A stretch of DNA of 64,000 bases from Shewanella livingstonensis. GTDB lineage: Bacteria > Pseudomonadota > Gammaproteobacteria > Enterobacterales > Shewanellaceae. Below, piece by piece: positions 38,143 through 48,157 of this stretch. Within the stretch, counting starts at the first letter, position 1; every line of letters starts with the position of its first letter. The notes below the pieces were generated by a model that was not told where the DNA came from, did no database searches, and saw nothing but the letters and a program-made list of their open reading frames with translations. Made by a program: the position numbers and the translations under genes. The stretch lies in contig NZ_CP034015.1 in the NCBI RefSeq assembly GCF_003855395.1, positions 2,490,001 to 2,554,000 of the forward strand, written 5' to 3'.

Positions 38143-38158
38143 GGCTATTCATCTTGTG

Positions 38159-38213
38159 AATAGCTTAGTATCAAAACTATTCATTTGTTTAATTTACCTA
38201 CCGCACTTAGCAT
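38159..38213 (+). promoter_or_regulatory. LysR box and promoter, copy B
   Basis: AATAGC-N11-ACTATT (38159-38181) followed by TTGTTT (38185-38190) and TAGCAT (38208-38213), spacer 17 bp. It aligns without gaps with the promoter at 29435-29489; AACTATTCATTTGTT is identical in both. It drives the MaoC-SDR-thiolase series. Confidence 0.7.
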
Positions 38214-38274
38214 GAGATATCGCTTAAATTTCATTCATGGATAGTACCGCGAAAGTACATAAGGAAAGGGAATC

Positions 38275-38736
38275 ATGCCGACAGTCATTAATCGTAACGA
38301 TATTGCCAACTATATTGGTCACCAAGCAACGCCAACCCAGTGGTATCAAATCAGCCAAAATCAAATTAATCAATTTGCAGATTGCACTCTGGATCATCAA
38401 TTTATTCACGTCGATGTTGAAAAAGCTAAAGCAACACCTTTTGGCTCGACCATTGCTCACGGCTTTTTATCATTATCAATGTTGTCTCATTTTGCTGAAG
38501 AATTTAGCGTCATTATTGATGGCTTTTATATGGGCCTCAATGCTGGTTTCGATAAAGTCAGATTTTTGCAGCCTGTCACAGTTAATAGCCGCATTAGAGC
38601 CCATGCGAAAACCCTTTCTATTGAAGAGAAAAAACCCGGCCAATTTCGCATATCAACCGAAGTAACCATTGAAATTGAAGGTGTAGATACACCAGCACTG
38701 GTTGCCGAGTGGATTTCAGTGCAAATGGTTAAGTAA
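38275..38736 (+). CDS. MaoC family enoyl-CoA hydratase
   Basis: 153 residues, a single hot-dog domain. The catalytic D-x4-H motif is seen in FADCTLDHQFIHVD, and FGSTIAHGFLSLSML matches the hydratase-2 motif. Likely (R)-specific hydration of enoyl-CoA, paired with the following MFE2-type dehydrogenase. AAAGGGAATC lies before the ATG. First gene behind promoter copy B. Confidence 0.92.
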   Translation: MPTVINRNDIANYIGHQATPTQWYQISQNQINQFADCTLDHQFIHVDVEKAKATPFGSTIAHGFLSLSMLSHFAEEFSVIIDGFYMGLNAGFDKVRFLQPVTVNSRIRAHAKTLSIEEKKPGQFRISTEVTIEIEGVDTPALVAEWISVQMVK

Positions 38737-38817
38737 TGTCGATTAAGGCATGATCGTTAAATATAGATATTGATTAAAAAGAAAAATAATAAATAAAAAC
38801 AAAATTAAGGTAATAAC

Positions 38818-39738
38818 ATGACAATCAGTTTTGCAGGGAAAGTGGCTATTGTAACGGGTGCGGGTAATGGTTTAGGCCGTTCACATGCACTGGAATTAGC
38901 CCGACGCGGCGCCAAAGTGGTTGTTAATGATTTAGGTGGATTGCGTGATGGTAGTGGCGCATCTTCTGCCGCGTCTCAAGAGGTTGTAGAGTTAATTAAA
39001 GCGATGGGCGGCGAGGCTATGAGTCATGGCGCTAATGTTGCCCATTTTGACGAAGTGCAAGACATGGTGCAACAAACCATGGATAAATGGGGCCGTGTCG
39101 ATATTTTGATTAATAACGCCGGTATTTTACGCGATAAGTCGTTTTCTAAAATGACCTTAGATGACTTTAAGCTGGTCATGGACGTACATGTTATGGGGTC
39201 GGTTAACTGCACTAAAGCGGTGTGGGAAATCATGAAGCAACAAAACTACGGCCGAATCGTAATGACAACCTCATCAAGTGGCATGTACGGCAACTTTGGT
39301 CAGGCCAATTATGGTGCTGCTAAAATGGCGCTAATCGGCCTAATGAATACCTTAGTGCTCGAAGGTGCTAAAAATAATATCAATATCAATGCGCTTGCGC
39401 CAACGGCTGGCACACGTATGACCGAAGATTTAATGCCTGAAGAAATCGTTAAAGCCTTTGCTCCAGAAGCGGTAACCGCAGGAATGCTGACCTTGTGTGA
39501 TGAAGATGCGCCAAATCGATTTATTTTATGTGCCGGAGCTGGCGGATATTCAAGCGCGAGTATTTTTGAAACCGAAGGCTGCTTTATTCCTACTGCGAAA
39601 CAAAGCCCAGAAACCGTGCGTGAAAACTGGGATCAGCTCACCGATCAACACCATCAAAAAGCTTTACTCTCTGGTGCGCAACAAGGCGAAAAATTTGTTA
39701 TGAAGGCCATGGCGTTCATGAAATCTCAACAACGCTAA
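38818..39738 (+). CDS. MFE2-type (R)-3-hydroxyacyl-CoA dehydrogenase (SDR)
   Basis: 306 residues, in the style of the dehydrogenase part of the peroxisomal multifunctional enzyme 2 (HSD17B4). VTGAGNGLGRSHALELARRGAKVVVND and NNAGILRDKSFSKMTLDDF are family hallmarks, with YGNFGQANYGAAKMAL as active site. In MFE2 it acts on the product of the hydratase-2 domain, which is encoded separately just upstream here. TAAGGTAATAAC gives the ribosome site. Confidence 0.92.
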   Translation: MTISFAGKVAIVTGAGNGLGRSHALELARRGAKVVVNDLGGLRDGSGASSAASQEVVELIKAMGGEAMSHGANVAHFDEVQDMVQQTMDKWGRVDILINNAGILRDKSFSKMTLDDFKLVMDVHVMGSVNCTKAVWEIMKQQNYGRIVMTTSSSGMYGNFGQANYGAAKMALIGLMNTLVLEGAKNNININALAPTAGTRMTEDLMPEEIVKAFAPEAVTAGMLTLCDEDAPNRFILCAGAGGYSSASIFETEGCFIPTAKQSPETVRENWDQLTDQHHQKALLSGAQQGEKFVMKAMAFMKSQQR

Positions 39739-39791
39739 ACGAGTATTAATTAATTTACCGCGTATTACCGTTAATTATAAAAGGATTTATC

Positions 39792-40973
39792 ATGAGAGAA
39801 GCCGTCATTGTATCCGCCGCCAGAACCCCGATTGGTAAAGCTTATCGCGGCGCCTTTAATGATTTGTCTGCACCCACATTAGCCGCTGTAGCGGTAAATG
39901 CAGCAGTAGAAAGAGCGGGAATAGATCCTAATGAAATTGAAGACTGTATTTTTGGCGCAGCCTTAACCCAAGGCAACCAAGGCATGAACTTTGGTCGTCA
40001 AGTGGCCATGGCGGCGCAATTACCGGTTTCTGTACCCGGCATGACAGTCGACCGTCAATGTTCATCTGGATTAATGTCTATTGCCATTGCCGCCAACCAT
40101 ATTGTGTGTGATGGTGCCCAAGTTGTGGTTGCCGGTGGTTGTGACTCTATCAGCTTGGTACAAAACGATAAGATGAACATGCATCGCGTGGTAGACCCTA
40201 GCGTAAAAGCCTATCGTCCAGCGATTTATATGCCGATGCTCGATACCGCTGAAGTGGTGGCTAAGCGATATGGTATTTCACGTGAGGCACAAGATGCCTA
40301 CGCATTATTATCCCAACAACGCACCGCAGCAGCCCAAGTTGAAGGCCGATTTGATGCTGAAATAGTGCCCGTCAGTTGCACTATGCTAGTGATGGACAAA
40401 GCCAGCGGTGAAATCAGTAAACAGGCAGTAACCTTAACTAAAGATGAAGGTAATCGCCCATCAACTAATTTAGACGGTTTAGCGGGCTTAAAAGCGGTTA
40501 AAGAAAACGGATCGATTACCGGCGGTAATGCATCACAACTTTCTGATGGCGCAGCAGCCGTGGTGGTAATGGAACGTCAACTCGCCGAGCAACGAGGCTT
40601 AACGCCATTAGGCGTGTACCGTGGCATGGTGGTTACTGGGTGTGAGCCTGATGAGATGGGCATAGGTCCTATTTATGCTATTCCTAAATTACTTGAGCGC
40701 CACGGCCTAAACATCGACGATATTGGTTTATGGGAAATCAATGAGGCGTTTGCGGTTCAGGTCATTTACTGTGCTGAAAAGCTGGGTATTCCTGCTGATC
40801 GCTTAAACGTTGATGGCGGCGCCATCTCAATTGGTCATCCATACGGCATGAGCGGCACACGTATGGTGATGCACGCATTGATTGAAGGTAAACGCCGTGG
40901 GGTTAAATACGTGGTTGTTAGTATGTGTATTGGCGGTGGTCAAGGCGCAGCAGGCTTATTTGAAGTGCTATAA
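39792..40973 (+). CDS. Acetyl-CoA C-acyltransferase (thiolase)
   Basis: 393 residues, thiolase II family. The nucleophile Cys is near residue 90 in [30 protein letters not shown] supplies the His near 349; [13 protein letters not shown] supplies the second Cys near 379. Completes the spiral hydratase-dehydrogenase-thiolase in gene order. AAAGGATTTATC before the ATG. Confidence 0.94.
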   Translation: MREAVIVSAARTPIGKAYRGAFNDLSAPTLAAVAVNAAVERAGIDPNEIEDCIFGAALTQGNQGMNFGRQVAMAAQLPVSVPGMTVDRQCSSGLMSIAIAANHIVCDGAQVVVAGGCDSISLVQNDKMNMHRVVDPSVKAYRPAIYMPMLDTAEVVAKRYGISREAQDAYALLSQQRTAAAQVEGRFDAEIVPVSCTMLVMDKASGEISKQAVTLTKDEGNRPSTNLDGLAGLKAVKENGSITGGNASQLSDGAAAVVVMERQLAEQRGLTPLGVYRGMVVTGCEPDEMGIGPIYAIPKLLERHGLNIDDIGLWEINEAFAVQVIYCAEKLGIPADRLNVDGGAISIGHPYGMSGTRMVMHALIEGKRRGVKYVVVSMCIGGGQGAAGLFEVL

Positions 40974-41204
40974 GGTTAATGCTGATGCTAACTGCTAGCA
41001 AAGTCGTACGTTAAGTTTTAATTTAAGATTTGTGTGTAGATTAAGAGAAAGTACAAAATAAGTACAAAATAAATAAAATGAAAAGCGTGAGTTTGCACAT
41101 TTACAATAATAATAAACATTGATAGCGGCTAGGGTATTGGGTTCTGTTGCGTATTTGAGATGAACTTCACAGCTGCTAATAACATTACATTTGGGGACAA
41201 TATT

Positions 41205-42869
41205 ATGGAAAAGATTTGGCTTGAAAAGAGTTATCCGCCTGGGGTTGAGTTTGAAATCAATCCTGATAAATATAATTCTTTGGCAGATTTGTTTTTAAAA
41301 TACACCAAGTTATATGCCGCGAATACAGCATTTATCAATATGGATGTGAGTATCACTTATCAGCAGCTTGCACAACAGGCGACTGATTTTGCCGCTTACT
41401 TACAGCAAGATTTGGGCTTAGTAAAAGGCGATAAATTTGCCATTATGATCCCTAATACGCTGCAATATCCTATCGCGTTATTTGGCGCGCTTATTGCTGG
41501 CCTCACGGTTGTTAACGTTAACCCTTTGTATACTGCTCGCGAGCTTGAACATCAATTAAAAGACTCGGGTGCTAAAGGGATCCTAATCCTCGAAAACTTT
41601 GCTCATGTATTGCAAGCCGTTATGGATAAAACCGATGTTAAGCATGTTATTACCACTGGCGTAGGTGACCGTTTAGGGCTGATTAAAGGTGCACTTATTA
41701 ATGGTGCTATTAAGCATGTTAAAAAATTGGTGCCTGCATTTGATTTACCTACTGCGATTAAATTTAATGATGCTATGTCCAGGGGCAGTAAACAAACATT
41801 TATACCTGTTGAGGTTATTGGGTCTGATTTGGCCTTTTTACAATATACCGGTGGCACTACAGGTCCATCAAAAGGCGCTATGCTGACTCATCGTAATATG
41901 GTTGCTAACCTTGAACAGTCAAATGCAATGACCAAAAATGTCTACGAAGTAGGTAAAGAAATCATTGTCACCGCATTGCCGCTTTATCATATTTACGCCT
42001 TAACCTCTAATTGCTTAGCCTTTTTACCCTTTGGTGGCATCAATCTATTAATCACTAATCCACGTGACATGGCGGGTTTTGTTAAAGAGTTAGCTAAATA
42101 TCGCTTTACGGTGATTACTGGCGTAAACACATTATTTAACGGCTTGTTGCATACCCCAGGGTTTGACCAACTTGATTTTAGTGCCTTAAAAATGGGTTTT
42201 GGTGGCGGTATGTCGGTGCAGCGACCCGTTGCAGAACTTTGGGAAAAAGTCACTAAAAGCCGCCTCTTAGAAGGATATGGTTTAACTGAGTGCGCACCTT
42301 TAGTGACCATGAGTCCTTATAATCAAAAAAGTTACAATGGCTCAATTGGCTTGCCTGCACCTTCAACCGATATTCGTCTTGTGGGGGCCGATGGTGAAGA
42401 CGTGGCGTTAGGCGAGCCAGGTGAAATGTGGGTTAAAGGCCCACAGGTGATGAAAGGTTACTACAATCGTCAAAAAGCCACTGATGAAGTACTGATTGAT
42501 GGTTGGCTAGCCACTGGTGATATTGCCACCATGGATGAAACTGGTTTTTTCAAAATTGTTGACCGTAAAAAAGACATGATTAACGTTTCTGGCTTTAACG
42601 TGTTTCCAAACGAGATTGAAGAAGTGCTGGTGATGCATGAAGGTATACTTGAAGCTGCGGCTGTAGGGACCTCGTGTGATATTACTGGTGAACGAGTTAA
42701 AGTGTATATTGTTAGAAAAGATCCAACCCTTACAGAACAAGATGTGTTTGACCATTGTAATAAAATGCTCACTAACTATAAGCGTCCTAAGGTGGTTGAG
42801 TTTATGAATGAATTACCTAAAAGTAATGTCGGTAAGGTTCTACGAAAAGATCTTCGTAATAAGGCATAA
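41205..42869 (+). CDS. fadD: Long-chain fatty acid-CoA ligase
   Basis: About 554 residues, adenylate-forming enzyme. The AMP motif YTGGTTGPSKGAMLTH, GYGLTECAPLV, GWLATGDIA and DRKKDMINVSGFNVFPNEIE are as in FadD. The start at 41205 (MEKIWLEKSYPPGV) was chosen because GGGGACA lies before it and because FadD proteins begin similarly; the longer frame at 41160 lacks a ribosome site. It activates fatty acids for the pathway upstream. It may be a second FadD copy dedicated to this cluster, so substrate range is open. Confidence 0.9.
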   Translation: MEKIWLEKSYPPGVEFEINPDKYNSLADLFLKYTKLYAANTAFINMDVSITYQQLAQQATDFAAYLQQDLGLVKGDKFAIMIPNTLQYPIALFGALIAGLTVVNVNPLYTARELEHQLKDSGAKGILILENFAHVLQAVMDKTDVKHVITTGVGDRLGLIKGALINGAIKHVKKLVPAFDLPTAIKFNDAMSRGSKQTFIPVEVIGSDLAFLQYTGGTTGPSKGAMLTHRNMVANLEQSNAMTKNVYEVGKEIIVTALPLYHIYALTSNCLAFLPFGGINLLITNPRDMAGFVKELAKYRFTVITGVNTLFNGLLHTPGFDQLDFSALKMGFGGGMSVQRPVAELWEKVTKSRLLEGYGLTECAPLVTMSPYNQKSYNGSIGLPAPSTDIRLVGADGEDVALGEPGEMWVKGPQVMKGYYNRQKATDEVLIDGWLATGDIATMDETGFFKIVDRKKDMINVSGFNVFPNEIEEVLVMHEGILEAAAVGTSCDITGERVKVYIVRKDPTLTEQDVFDHCNKMLTNYKRPKVVEFMNELPKSNVGKVLRKDLRNKA

Positions 42870-42928
42870 GCTTAAATCTCGGCAACACTGTCGGCATGTA
42901 TTGTCGACAGTTCAATAATAAGAATCCT

Positions 42929-43993
42929 ATGTTAGAAATCTATGCCGGTGAAATGGCGTTAAGAAAGATCCATCAGGATGGATTTTCTCCAGCGATATTT
43001 AGCGCTTTTCTTGGTGCAAGTGGTGGACCTAAATGGTTTACCTTATTGGGATTAGATAAATATATCTTTGGTGAATTTTTTAATGGCAGGCAGCAGCCAT
43101 TAAATGTTATTGGTTCAAGTGCTGGTGCTTTTCGTGCGGCATGCTTTGCCCAACATGATCCCGTTGCAGCAATTGAACGTTTAGCTAAAAATTACAGTGA
43201 AACCGTGTATTCAGATGATAAGAAACCTCAGGCTGAAGAAATCACCACCAAAGCTTTTGAATTACTCGAAGTCCTTTTTGGCGATACCGGTGCCGATGAA
43301 ATTATCAATAATCCGGTATTCAAAGCTCATTTTATCGTTGCTAAGTGCAATGGATTAGTCGCTTCAGAAAATAAGTTTAAACAAACGCTTGGGTTAACTC
43401 ACAGTTTTATCCGCAACGCTATCAGTCGACCATTACTCAATCGTCAGTATGAACGGTATATTTTTCAGCATAAGCACAGTGATTTGGTTATTGTTGATCC
43501 CGATAATATTCCAACTACAGCAGTGGCTTTTAGCCCACAAAATATCAAAGATGCATTATTGGCATCGGGTTCTATTCCTGTAGTGATGCAAGGTATAAAA
43601 GACATTACTGATTGTCCTCCGGGCATGTATCGCGATGGCGGGATTATTGATTATCATTTTGACTTTAAAATTCAAAATGAAGGGTTAATCCTTTATCCTC
43701 ATTTTAGTTCAACTTTAAAAGCGGGCTGGTTTGATAAAAATTTATCGCGAAAAGTCCGACTAGAGCACTACGATAAAACCGTATTATTGTGTCCTTCTGC
43801 AGAGTTTATTGATTCATTGCCCTACCATAAAATTCCCGACCGTACTGATTTTATCGAAATGAAACCAGCACAACGGATCCAATATTGGCAACAGGTTTTT
43901 GTTGAAAGTGAAAAACTTGCCCAGCACTTTAAACACTTTTATCAAACACAAAATATCAGCAGTATAAAAAGCATCAAGCAACTCATCACGTAA
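42929..43993 (+). CDS. Patatin-like phospholipase family protein
   Basis: About 354 residues. A patatin Ser-Asp dyad is visible: GASGGPKW as oxyanion-type Gly loop, IGSSAGAFRA with GxSxG near residue 65, and YRDGGIIDYH with the DGG Asp near residue 240. Start moved to 42929 (MLEIYAGEMALRK). No signal peptide. Probably releases acyl chains from a lipid or thioester for the neighbouring ligase; this is inference. Confidence 0.82.
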   Translation: MLEIYAGEMALRKIHQDGFSPAIFSAFLGASGGPKWFTLLGLDKYIFGEFFNGRQQPLNVIGSSAGAFRAACFAQHDPVAAIERLAKNYSETVYSDDKKPQAEEITTKAFELLEVLFGDTGADEIINNPVFKAHFIVAKCNGLVASENKFKQTLGLTHSFIRNAISRPLLNRQYERYIFQHKHSDLVIVDPDNIPTTAVAFSPQNIKDALLASGSIPVVMQGIKDITDCPPGMYRDGGIIDYHFDFKIQNEGLILYPHFSSTLKAGWFDKNLSRKVRLEHYDKTVLLCPSAEFIDSLPYHKIPDRTDFIEMKPAQRIQYWQQVFVESEKLAQHFKHFYQTQNISSIKSIKQLIT

Positions 43994-44055
43994 TAACATT
44001 CATCTATCAGCATGACGAATAACGATTATTCATTTACATACAAAGGGAATCAAAT

Positions 44056-45054
44056 ATGAGCACATTTACAGCCATTAACTTAGTCGCCCGTCCTCAAGGT
44101 GGCCCAATTGGCCCTGAACTATTTGAAATTGTAGAAAAGCCAATGCCTAAAGTGGCAGATGGACAATTTTTGGTTAAACAAAATCATATGTCACTTGATC
44201 CGGCCATGTTTGGTTGGATGAGCGCTGATACACAAAGCTACATTCCTCCCGTTACGTTAGGTGAGGTTATGCGCAGTTCTGGTATAGGTGAAATTGTAGA
44301 AAGTAACCATCCTGGCTTTAAGGTTGGCGACCGAGTGATGGGCATGATGGGTTGGCAAGAATATTTTTTAAGTAATGGTGCTGGGTTAAATAAAGTGACT
44401 GCACCACTACCCGATGAAGCTGTATTATCGGTATTTGCGCTACCGGGGTTAACGGCAACGCAAGGGCTTTTCAACGTAGGCAAACCGCAAAAAGGCGAAA
44501 CCATTGTCGTTTCTGGCGCAGCGGGTTCGGTGGGCTCTATTGTTGGTCAGCTTGCTAAAGCAGATGGCCTAAGAGTTATCGGCATTGTTGGCAGTGACGA
44601 AAAGGCCGACTGGATTGTTAATGAGCTAGGTTTTGATGGCGCGATTAATTATAAGACTGATGATTTAGCAGCAAAACTGGCCGAATTAACCCCAGACGGT
44701 GTTGATGTGTATTTTGAAAACACCGGTGGCCCAATTCAGCATCATGTATTTGCCAAAATGAATGCACATGGTCGAATTGTGGTGTGCGGCATGATTGCCG
44801 ATTACCCAAAAGCAGTACCTGACCTAGGTCCCAGTTGGATCCAAATTATTAAGAAACGCCTAATAATCCAAGGCTTCACCATGCCAGATCATTTCGGTGA
44901 TGTGCCGGCCTTACTTGAAAAATTAACCCCTTATGTTATGAAAGGGCAAATAAAACATCGCGCTCATGTGTTAAATGGCCTTGAGTCAGCCATTACTGGC
45001 TTAAACTTGTTTTTCACTGGTGATAACAAAGGCAAATTAATCGTTAAATTATAA
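44056..45054 (+). CDS. NADP-dependent MDR oxidoreductase (CurA/PTGR-like)
   Basis: 332 residues, zinc-free medium-chain reductase of the leukotriene B4 12-hydroxydehydrogenase group. VSGAAGSVGSIVGQLAK is the nucleotide motif, GMMGWQEYF and LPGLTATQGLFNVGKP are typical of the group, with YFENTGGPIQHHVF and RIVVCGMIADY. Acts on enones or 2-alkenals. AAAGGGAATC before the ATG. Closely spaced behind the lipase gene. Confidence 0.9.
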   Translation: MSTFTAINLVARPQGGPIGPELFEIVEKPMPKVADGQFLVKQNHMSLDPAMFGWMSADTQSYIPPVTLGEVMRSSGIGEIVESNHPGFKVGDRVMGMMGWQEYFLSNGAGLNKVTAPLPDEAVLSVFALPGLTATQGLFNVGKPQKGETIVVSGAAGSVGSIVGQLAKADGLRVIGIVGSDEKADWIVNELGFDGAINYKTDDLAAKLAELTPDGVDVYFENTGGPIQHHVFAKMNAHGRIVVCGMIADYPKAVPDLGPSWIQIIKKRLIIQGFTMPDHFGDVPALLEKLTPYVMKGQIKHRAHVLNGLESAITGLNLFFTGDNKGKLIVKL

Positions 45055-45151
45055 CGATTTATTGTTAAATCAATACCGTTAAAGCTGTTAAAGAGATTTG
45101 TGAGCTTGACTGTATTGATCTGATATTTTTATTCCAAGCTAGGCGACCAAT

Positions 45152-47266
45152 ATGAGCGAAACTAATACCCATTATCGAAATTGCAATATTTGTGAAGCCA
45201 TGTGTGGCTTGGAAATTACCTACCAAGATAAAAAAATAATAGCGATCAAAGGCGATCAACACGATCCCTTTAGTCAAGGTTATAACTGCCCTAAAGCATT
45301 AGCCTTAGAAGATTTTTATAACGATAAAGACCGCTTAAAAACGCCAATTAAACGCACCAATTCTGGCTGGCAAGCCATTAGCTGGGATGACGCCTTTAGC
45401 GAAATAGTTGAAAAATTTAAAAGCATTCAACAGCAACACGGTAAAAATGCCTTAGCCGTGTACTTAGGCAACCCAAATGCTCATAGTCTAGGTAATGCAC
45501 TATTTCTTAAGCCCTTTTTAAAATCGCTTGGCACCATAAACCGTTTTAGTTCAGCCTCTGCCGACCAATTACCGCACCACGTTGCGGCTAATTATATGTT
45601 TGGCGCCGGCATGTTAATTCCGGTGCCAGATATTGATAGAACTGACTTTATGTTAATTATCGGCGCAAATCCTGTTGTTTCTAACGGCAGTATGATGACA
45701 GCGCCCAATGTTATTGGCCGCATGAAAGCGATTCAAAAACGTGGTGGCAAAATAGTTGTTGTTGACCCTCGTAGAACCCGCACCGCTAAAATTGCCGATC
45801 AACATTTGTTTATTCGTCCAGAAAAAGATGCTTTATTACTGCTCGCATTGATTCATTGTGTATTTTCGCGCAACAAAGTTAATTTACGTCATTTAGAACA
45901 GCAAGTAGATGGGCTTGATGATGTTGCAAGAATAGCCAAAACCTATTCACCAGAAGCCGTTGCCGAGGTTGTCGGTATCGATGCCAGTACTATTGAAGCA
46001 TTAGCCGATGACATGTTGGCTGCAGACTCTGCAGTATGTTACAGCCGTATGGGGGCATCAACGCAAACTTTTGGCGGCTTATGTTTATGGCTTACCAATG
46101 TGCTCAATATTATTACCGGCAACTTTGACCGCGCTGGCGGAGCGATGTTTCCACAACCTGCTTTTGATTTATTGCGCAATCACAAACCTGGCCATAAAAG
46201 CTCGTTTGGTCAGCATCACACTCGGGTACGTAAATTGCCATTTTTTAATGGTGAATTTCCGGTGGCGACATTAGCTGAAGAAATACAAACACCGGGACAA
46301 GGGCAGATTAAAAGCTTAATTACCGTTGCGGGTAATCCGGTATTGTCGTCGCCCAGTGGCCATCAATTAGCCCAAGCTTTTGCTGGGTTAGACTATATGG
46401 TTTCGATTGATATTTATCTTAACGAAACCACGAAATATGCCGACATTATTCTGCCGGGTACCACAGGTCTTGAAAATTCACACTTTGATGTTTTCTTTAA
46501 TTCATTTTCGGTGAGAAACACGGTTAAATACTCAGCGCCATTATTTGAAAAACAGGCTGAGCAACGTGCTGACTGGCAAATACTCAAAGAAATTTCGATG
46601 CGGATGCTCAATATTGCCACAGACGATCCAATGCAAAACATCACCCCAGAAATCATTTTAGACATGGAGCTAAAAAAAGGGCCTTACGGCGAGCAAGGCA
46701 TGAGTTTGCAAAAGTTAATCTACCATCCTCATGGTATCGATATTGGCCCATTAATGCCGTGTTTAGCTGAGCGAATTAAAACTGCCAATGGCAAAATTGA
46801 TTTATTTCCGCAGGTGTATCGTGACGACTTACCGCGTTTGCAAAAGGTGATGGCACAACCTGCGCGGGACATAGCCTATCCATTTGAGTTAATTGGCCGT
46901 CGATTAGTGAAAAGCCATAACACCTGGACCCAAAACTCGGCCAGGTTAATTAAAGGCAAAAATCCGTGTACCTTAGAAGTGCATTCACAAGATGCACATG
47001 CACTTGGGATCACACAAGGACAACGTGTTACCGTCAATTCCGCTGTGGGGCAAATTGAAATTGAAGTGGTCATTACCGACGATATTCAACAAGGCGTAGT
47101 GACAATGCCACAAGGCTGGGGCCACAATCAGCAAGGCACTAACATGTCGGTGGCGGCAACTCAGCCTGGGGTGAGCATTAATGATTTAACAGATGCTAAT
47201 CGAGTTGATATGCTTACCGGAAATGCGGCATTCAATGGCACACCCGTTGCGATTAAGGTTGCTTAA
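45152..47266 (+). CDS. Molybdopterin oxidoreductase (DMSO reductase family)
   Basis: 704 residues. An N-terminal 4Fe-4S site uses C11, C14, C18 and C46 (RNCNICEAMCGL ... YNCPKAL). It is followed by molybdopterin-guanine-dinucleotide-binding regions (LIIGANPVVSNGSMM, VVDPRRTRTAKIA, YADIILPGTTGLENS) and a C-terminal MGD-binding domain (NSAVGQIEIEVV, MPQGWGHNQQGTN). No Tat signal is seen, so it is cytoplasmic. No electron-transfer or membrane subunit lies nearby. The substrate is unknown; it may act on a pathway intermediate. A MoxR and a VWA gene follow directly. Confidence 0.9.
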   Translation: MSETNTHYRNCNICEAMCGLEITYQDKKIIAIKGDQHDPFSQGYNCPKALALEDFYNDKDRLKTPIKRTNSGWQAISWDDAFSEIVEKFKSIQQQHGKNALAVYLGNPNAHSLGNALFLKPFLKSLGTINRFSSASADQLPHHVAANYMFGAGMLIPVPDIDRTDFMLIIGANPVVSNGSMMTAPNVIGRMKAIQKRGGKIVVVDPRRTRTAKIADQHLFIRPEKDALLLLALIHCVFSRNKVNLRHLEQQVDGLDDVARIAKTYSPEAVAEVVGIDASTIEALADDMLAADSAVCYSRMGASTQTFGGLCLWLTNVLNIITGNFDRAGGAMFPQPAFDLLRNHKPGHKSSFGQHHTRVRKLPFFNGEFPVATLAEEIQTPGQGQIKSLITVAGNPVLSSPSGHQLAQAFAGLDYMVSIDIYLNETTKYADIILPGTTGLENSHFDVFFNSFSVRNTVKYSAPLFEKQAEQRADWQILKEISMRMLNIATDDPMQNITPEIILDMELKKGPYGEQGMSLQKLIYHPHGIDIGPLMPCLAERIKTANGKIDLFPQVYRDDLPRLQKVMAQPARDIAYPFELIGRRLVKSHNTWTQNSARLIKGKNPCTLEVHSQDAHALGITQGQRVTVNSAVGQIEIEVVITDDIQQGVVTMPQGWGHNQQGTNMSVAATQPGVSINDLTDANRVDMLTGNAAFNGTPVAIKVA

Positions 47267-47316
47267 CGTCAATTAGAATATTTGCTTAAAAAACGACATC
47301 AATAAAAAGGTTAACC

Positions 47317-48150
47317 ATGTTTAAAAGTACTGAAAATTATATAGCATCAAACGATCTCACCATGGCGGTAAATGCGGCGATAGCATTAGAAAAACCGTTA
47401 TTAATTAAAGGTGAACCCGGTACCGGTAAAACCCAGTTAGCCGAAGAATTAGCTAAATCACTTAATTGTAAATTGTATCAATGGCACATTAAATCGACCA
47501 CAAAAGCACAGCAAGGGCTTTATGAGTACGATGCGGTGTCGCGTTTGCGTGACAGCCAGTTAGGTGATGCCAAGGTTCATGATATTGGCAATTACATCGT
47601 TAAAGGTAAGTTATGGCAGGCGTTTGAAGAAGAACAAAGACCCATATTGCTGATTGACGAAATTGATAAAGCCGATATTGAGTTTCCTAACGATTTGCTT
47701 CAAGAACTCGATAAAATGGAGTTTTATGTTTATGAAACCCAACAAGTGATTAAAGCAAAACAACGACCGATAATTATCATCACCTCTAACAATGAAAAAG
47801 AGTTACCTGATGCCTTTTTAAGACGCTGTTTTTTCCATTACATTAAGTTTCCCACTAAAGCTGAAATGGAAAAAATCATCGATGTGCATCATCCTGATGT
47901 AAAACAAGCGTTGTTAACACAAGCACTAGAGGTATTTTTTGATTTACGCGAGATCAATGGCATCAAGAAAAAACCGTCTACATCAGAGTTAATTGATTGG
48001 TTAAAGCTATTGATATCAGACGATATTTCACAACAGACATTATTGGATAACAAATCAGACATTATTCCTTTGTTTGGCGCACTGTTAAAAAATGAGCAAG
48101 ATGTTTCATTGATTGAAAAACTGGCCTTTATGAGCCGCAGAAACAGGTGA
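47317..48150 (+). CDS. MoxR family AAA+ ATPase (CoxD-like)
   Basis: 277 residues. Walker A GEPGTGKTQ at residues 32-40, Walker B PILLIDEIDKAD near 110-120, sensor 1 IIITSNNEKELPDAFLRRC with the Arg finger. The family acts as chaperone with VWA proteins in metal-centre or complex maturation; this one is followed by the VWA protein gene after seven bases. In carbon monoxide dehydrogenase operons, the equivalent pair CoxD/CoxE matures the Mo-Cu centre. Confidence 0.92.
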   Translation: MFKSTENYIASNDLTMAVNAAIALEKPLLIKGEPGTGKTQLAEELAKSLNCKLYQWHIKSTTKAQQGLYEYDAVSRLRDSQLGDAKVHDIGNYIVKGKLWQAFEEEQRPILLIDEIDKADIEFPNDLLQELDKMEFYVYETQQVIKAKQRPIIIITSNNEKELPDAFLRRCFFHYIKFPTKAEMEKIIDVHHPDVKQALLTQALEVFFDLREINGIKKKPSTSELIDWLKLLISDDISQQTLLDNKSDIIPLFGALLKNEQDVSLIEKLAFMSRRNR

Positions 48151-48157
48151 TCTAACA

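Noticed and set aside
37955..38152. 65-codon frame inside MITE copy 3
   Set aside because: It runs through the inverted-repeat end of the element and has no transposase motif. It exists only because the repeat is open in that frame.
41105..41150. Possible third LysR box before fadD (GATAGC ... TAGGGTATT)
   Set aside because: Only short pieces are shared with the two clear boxes; the ACTATT arm and the -35/-10 arrangement are missing.
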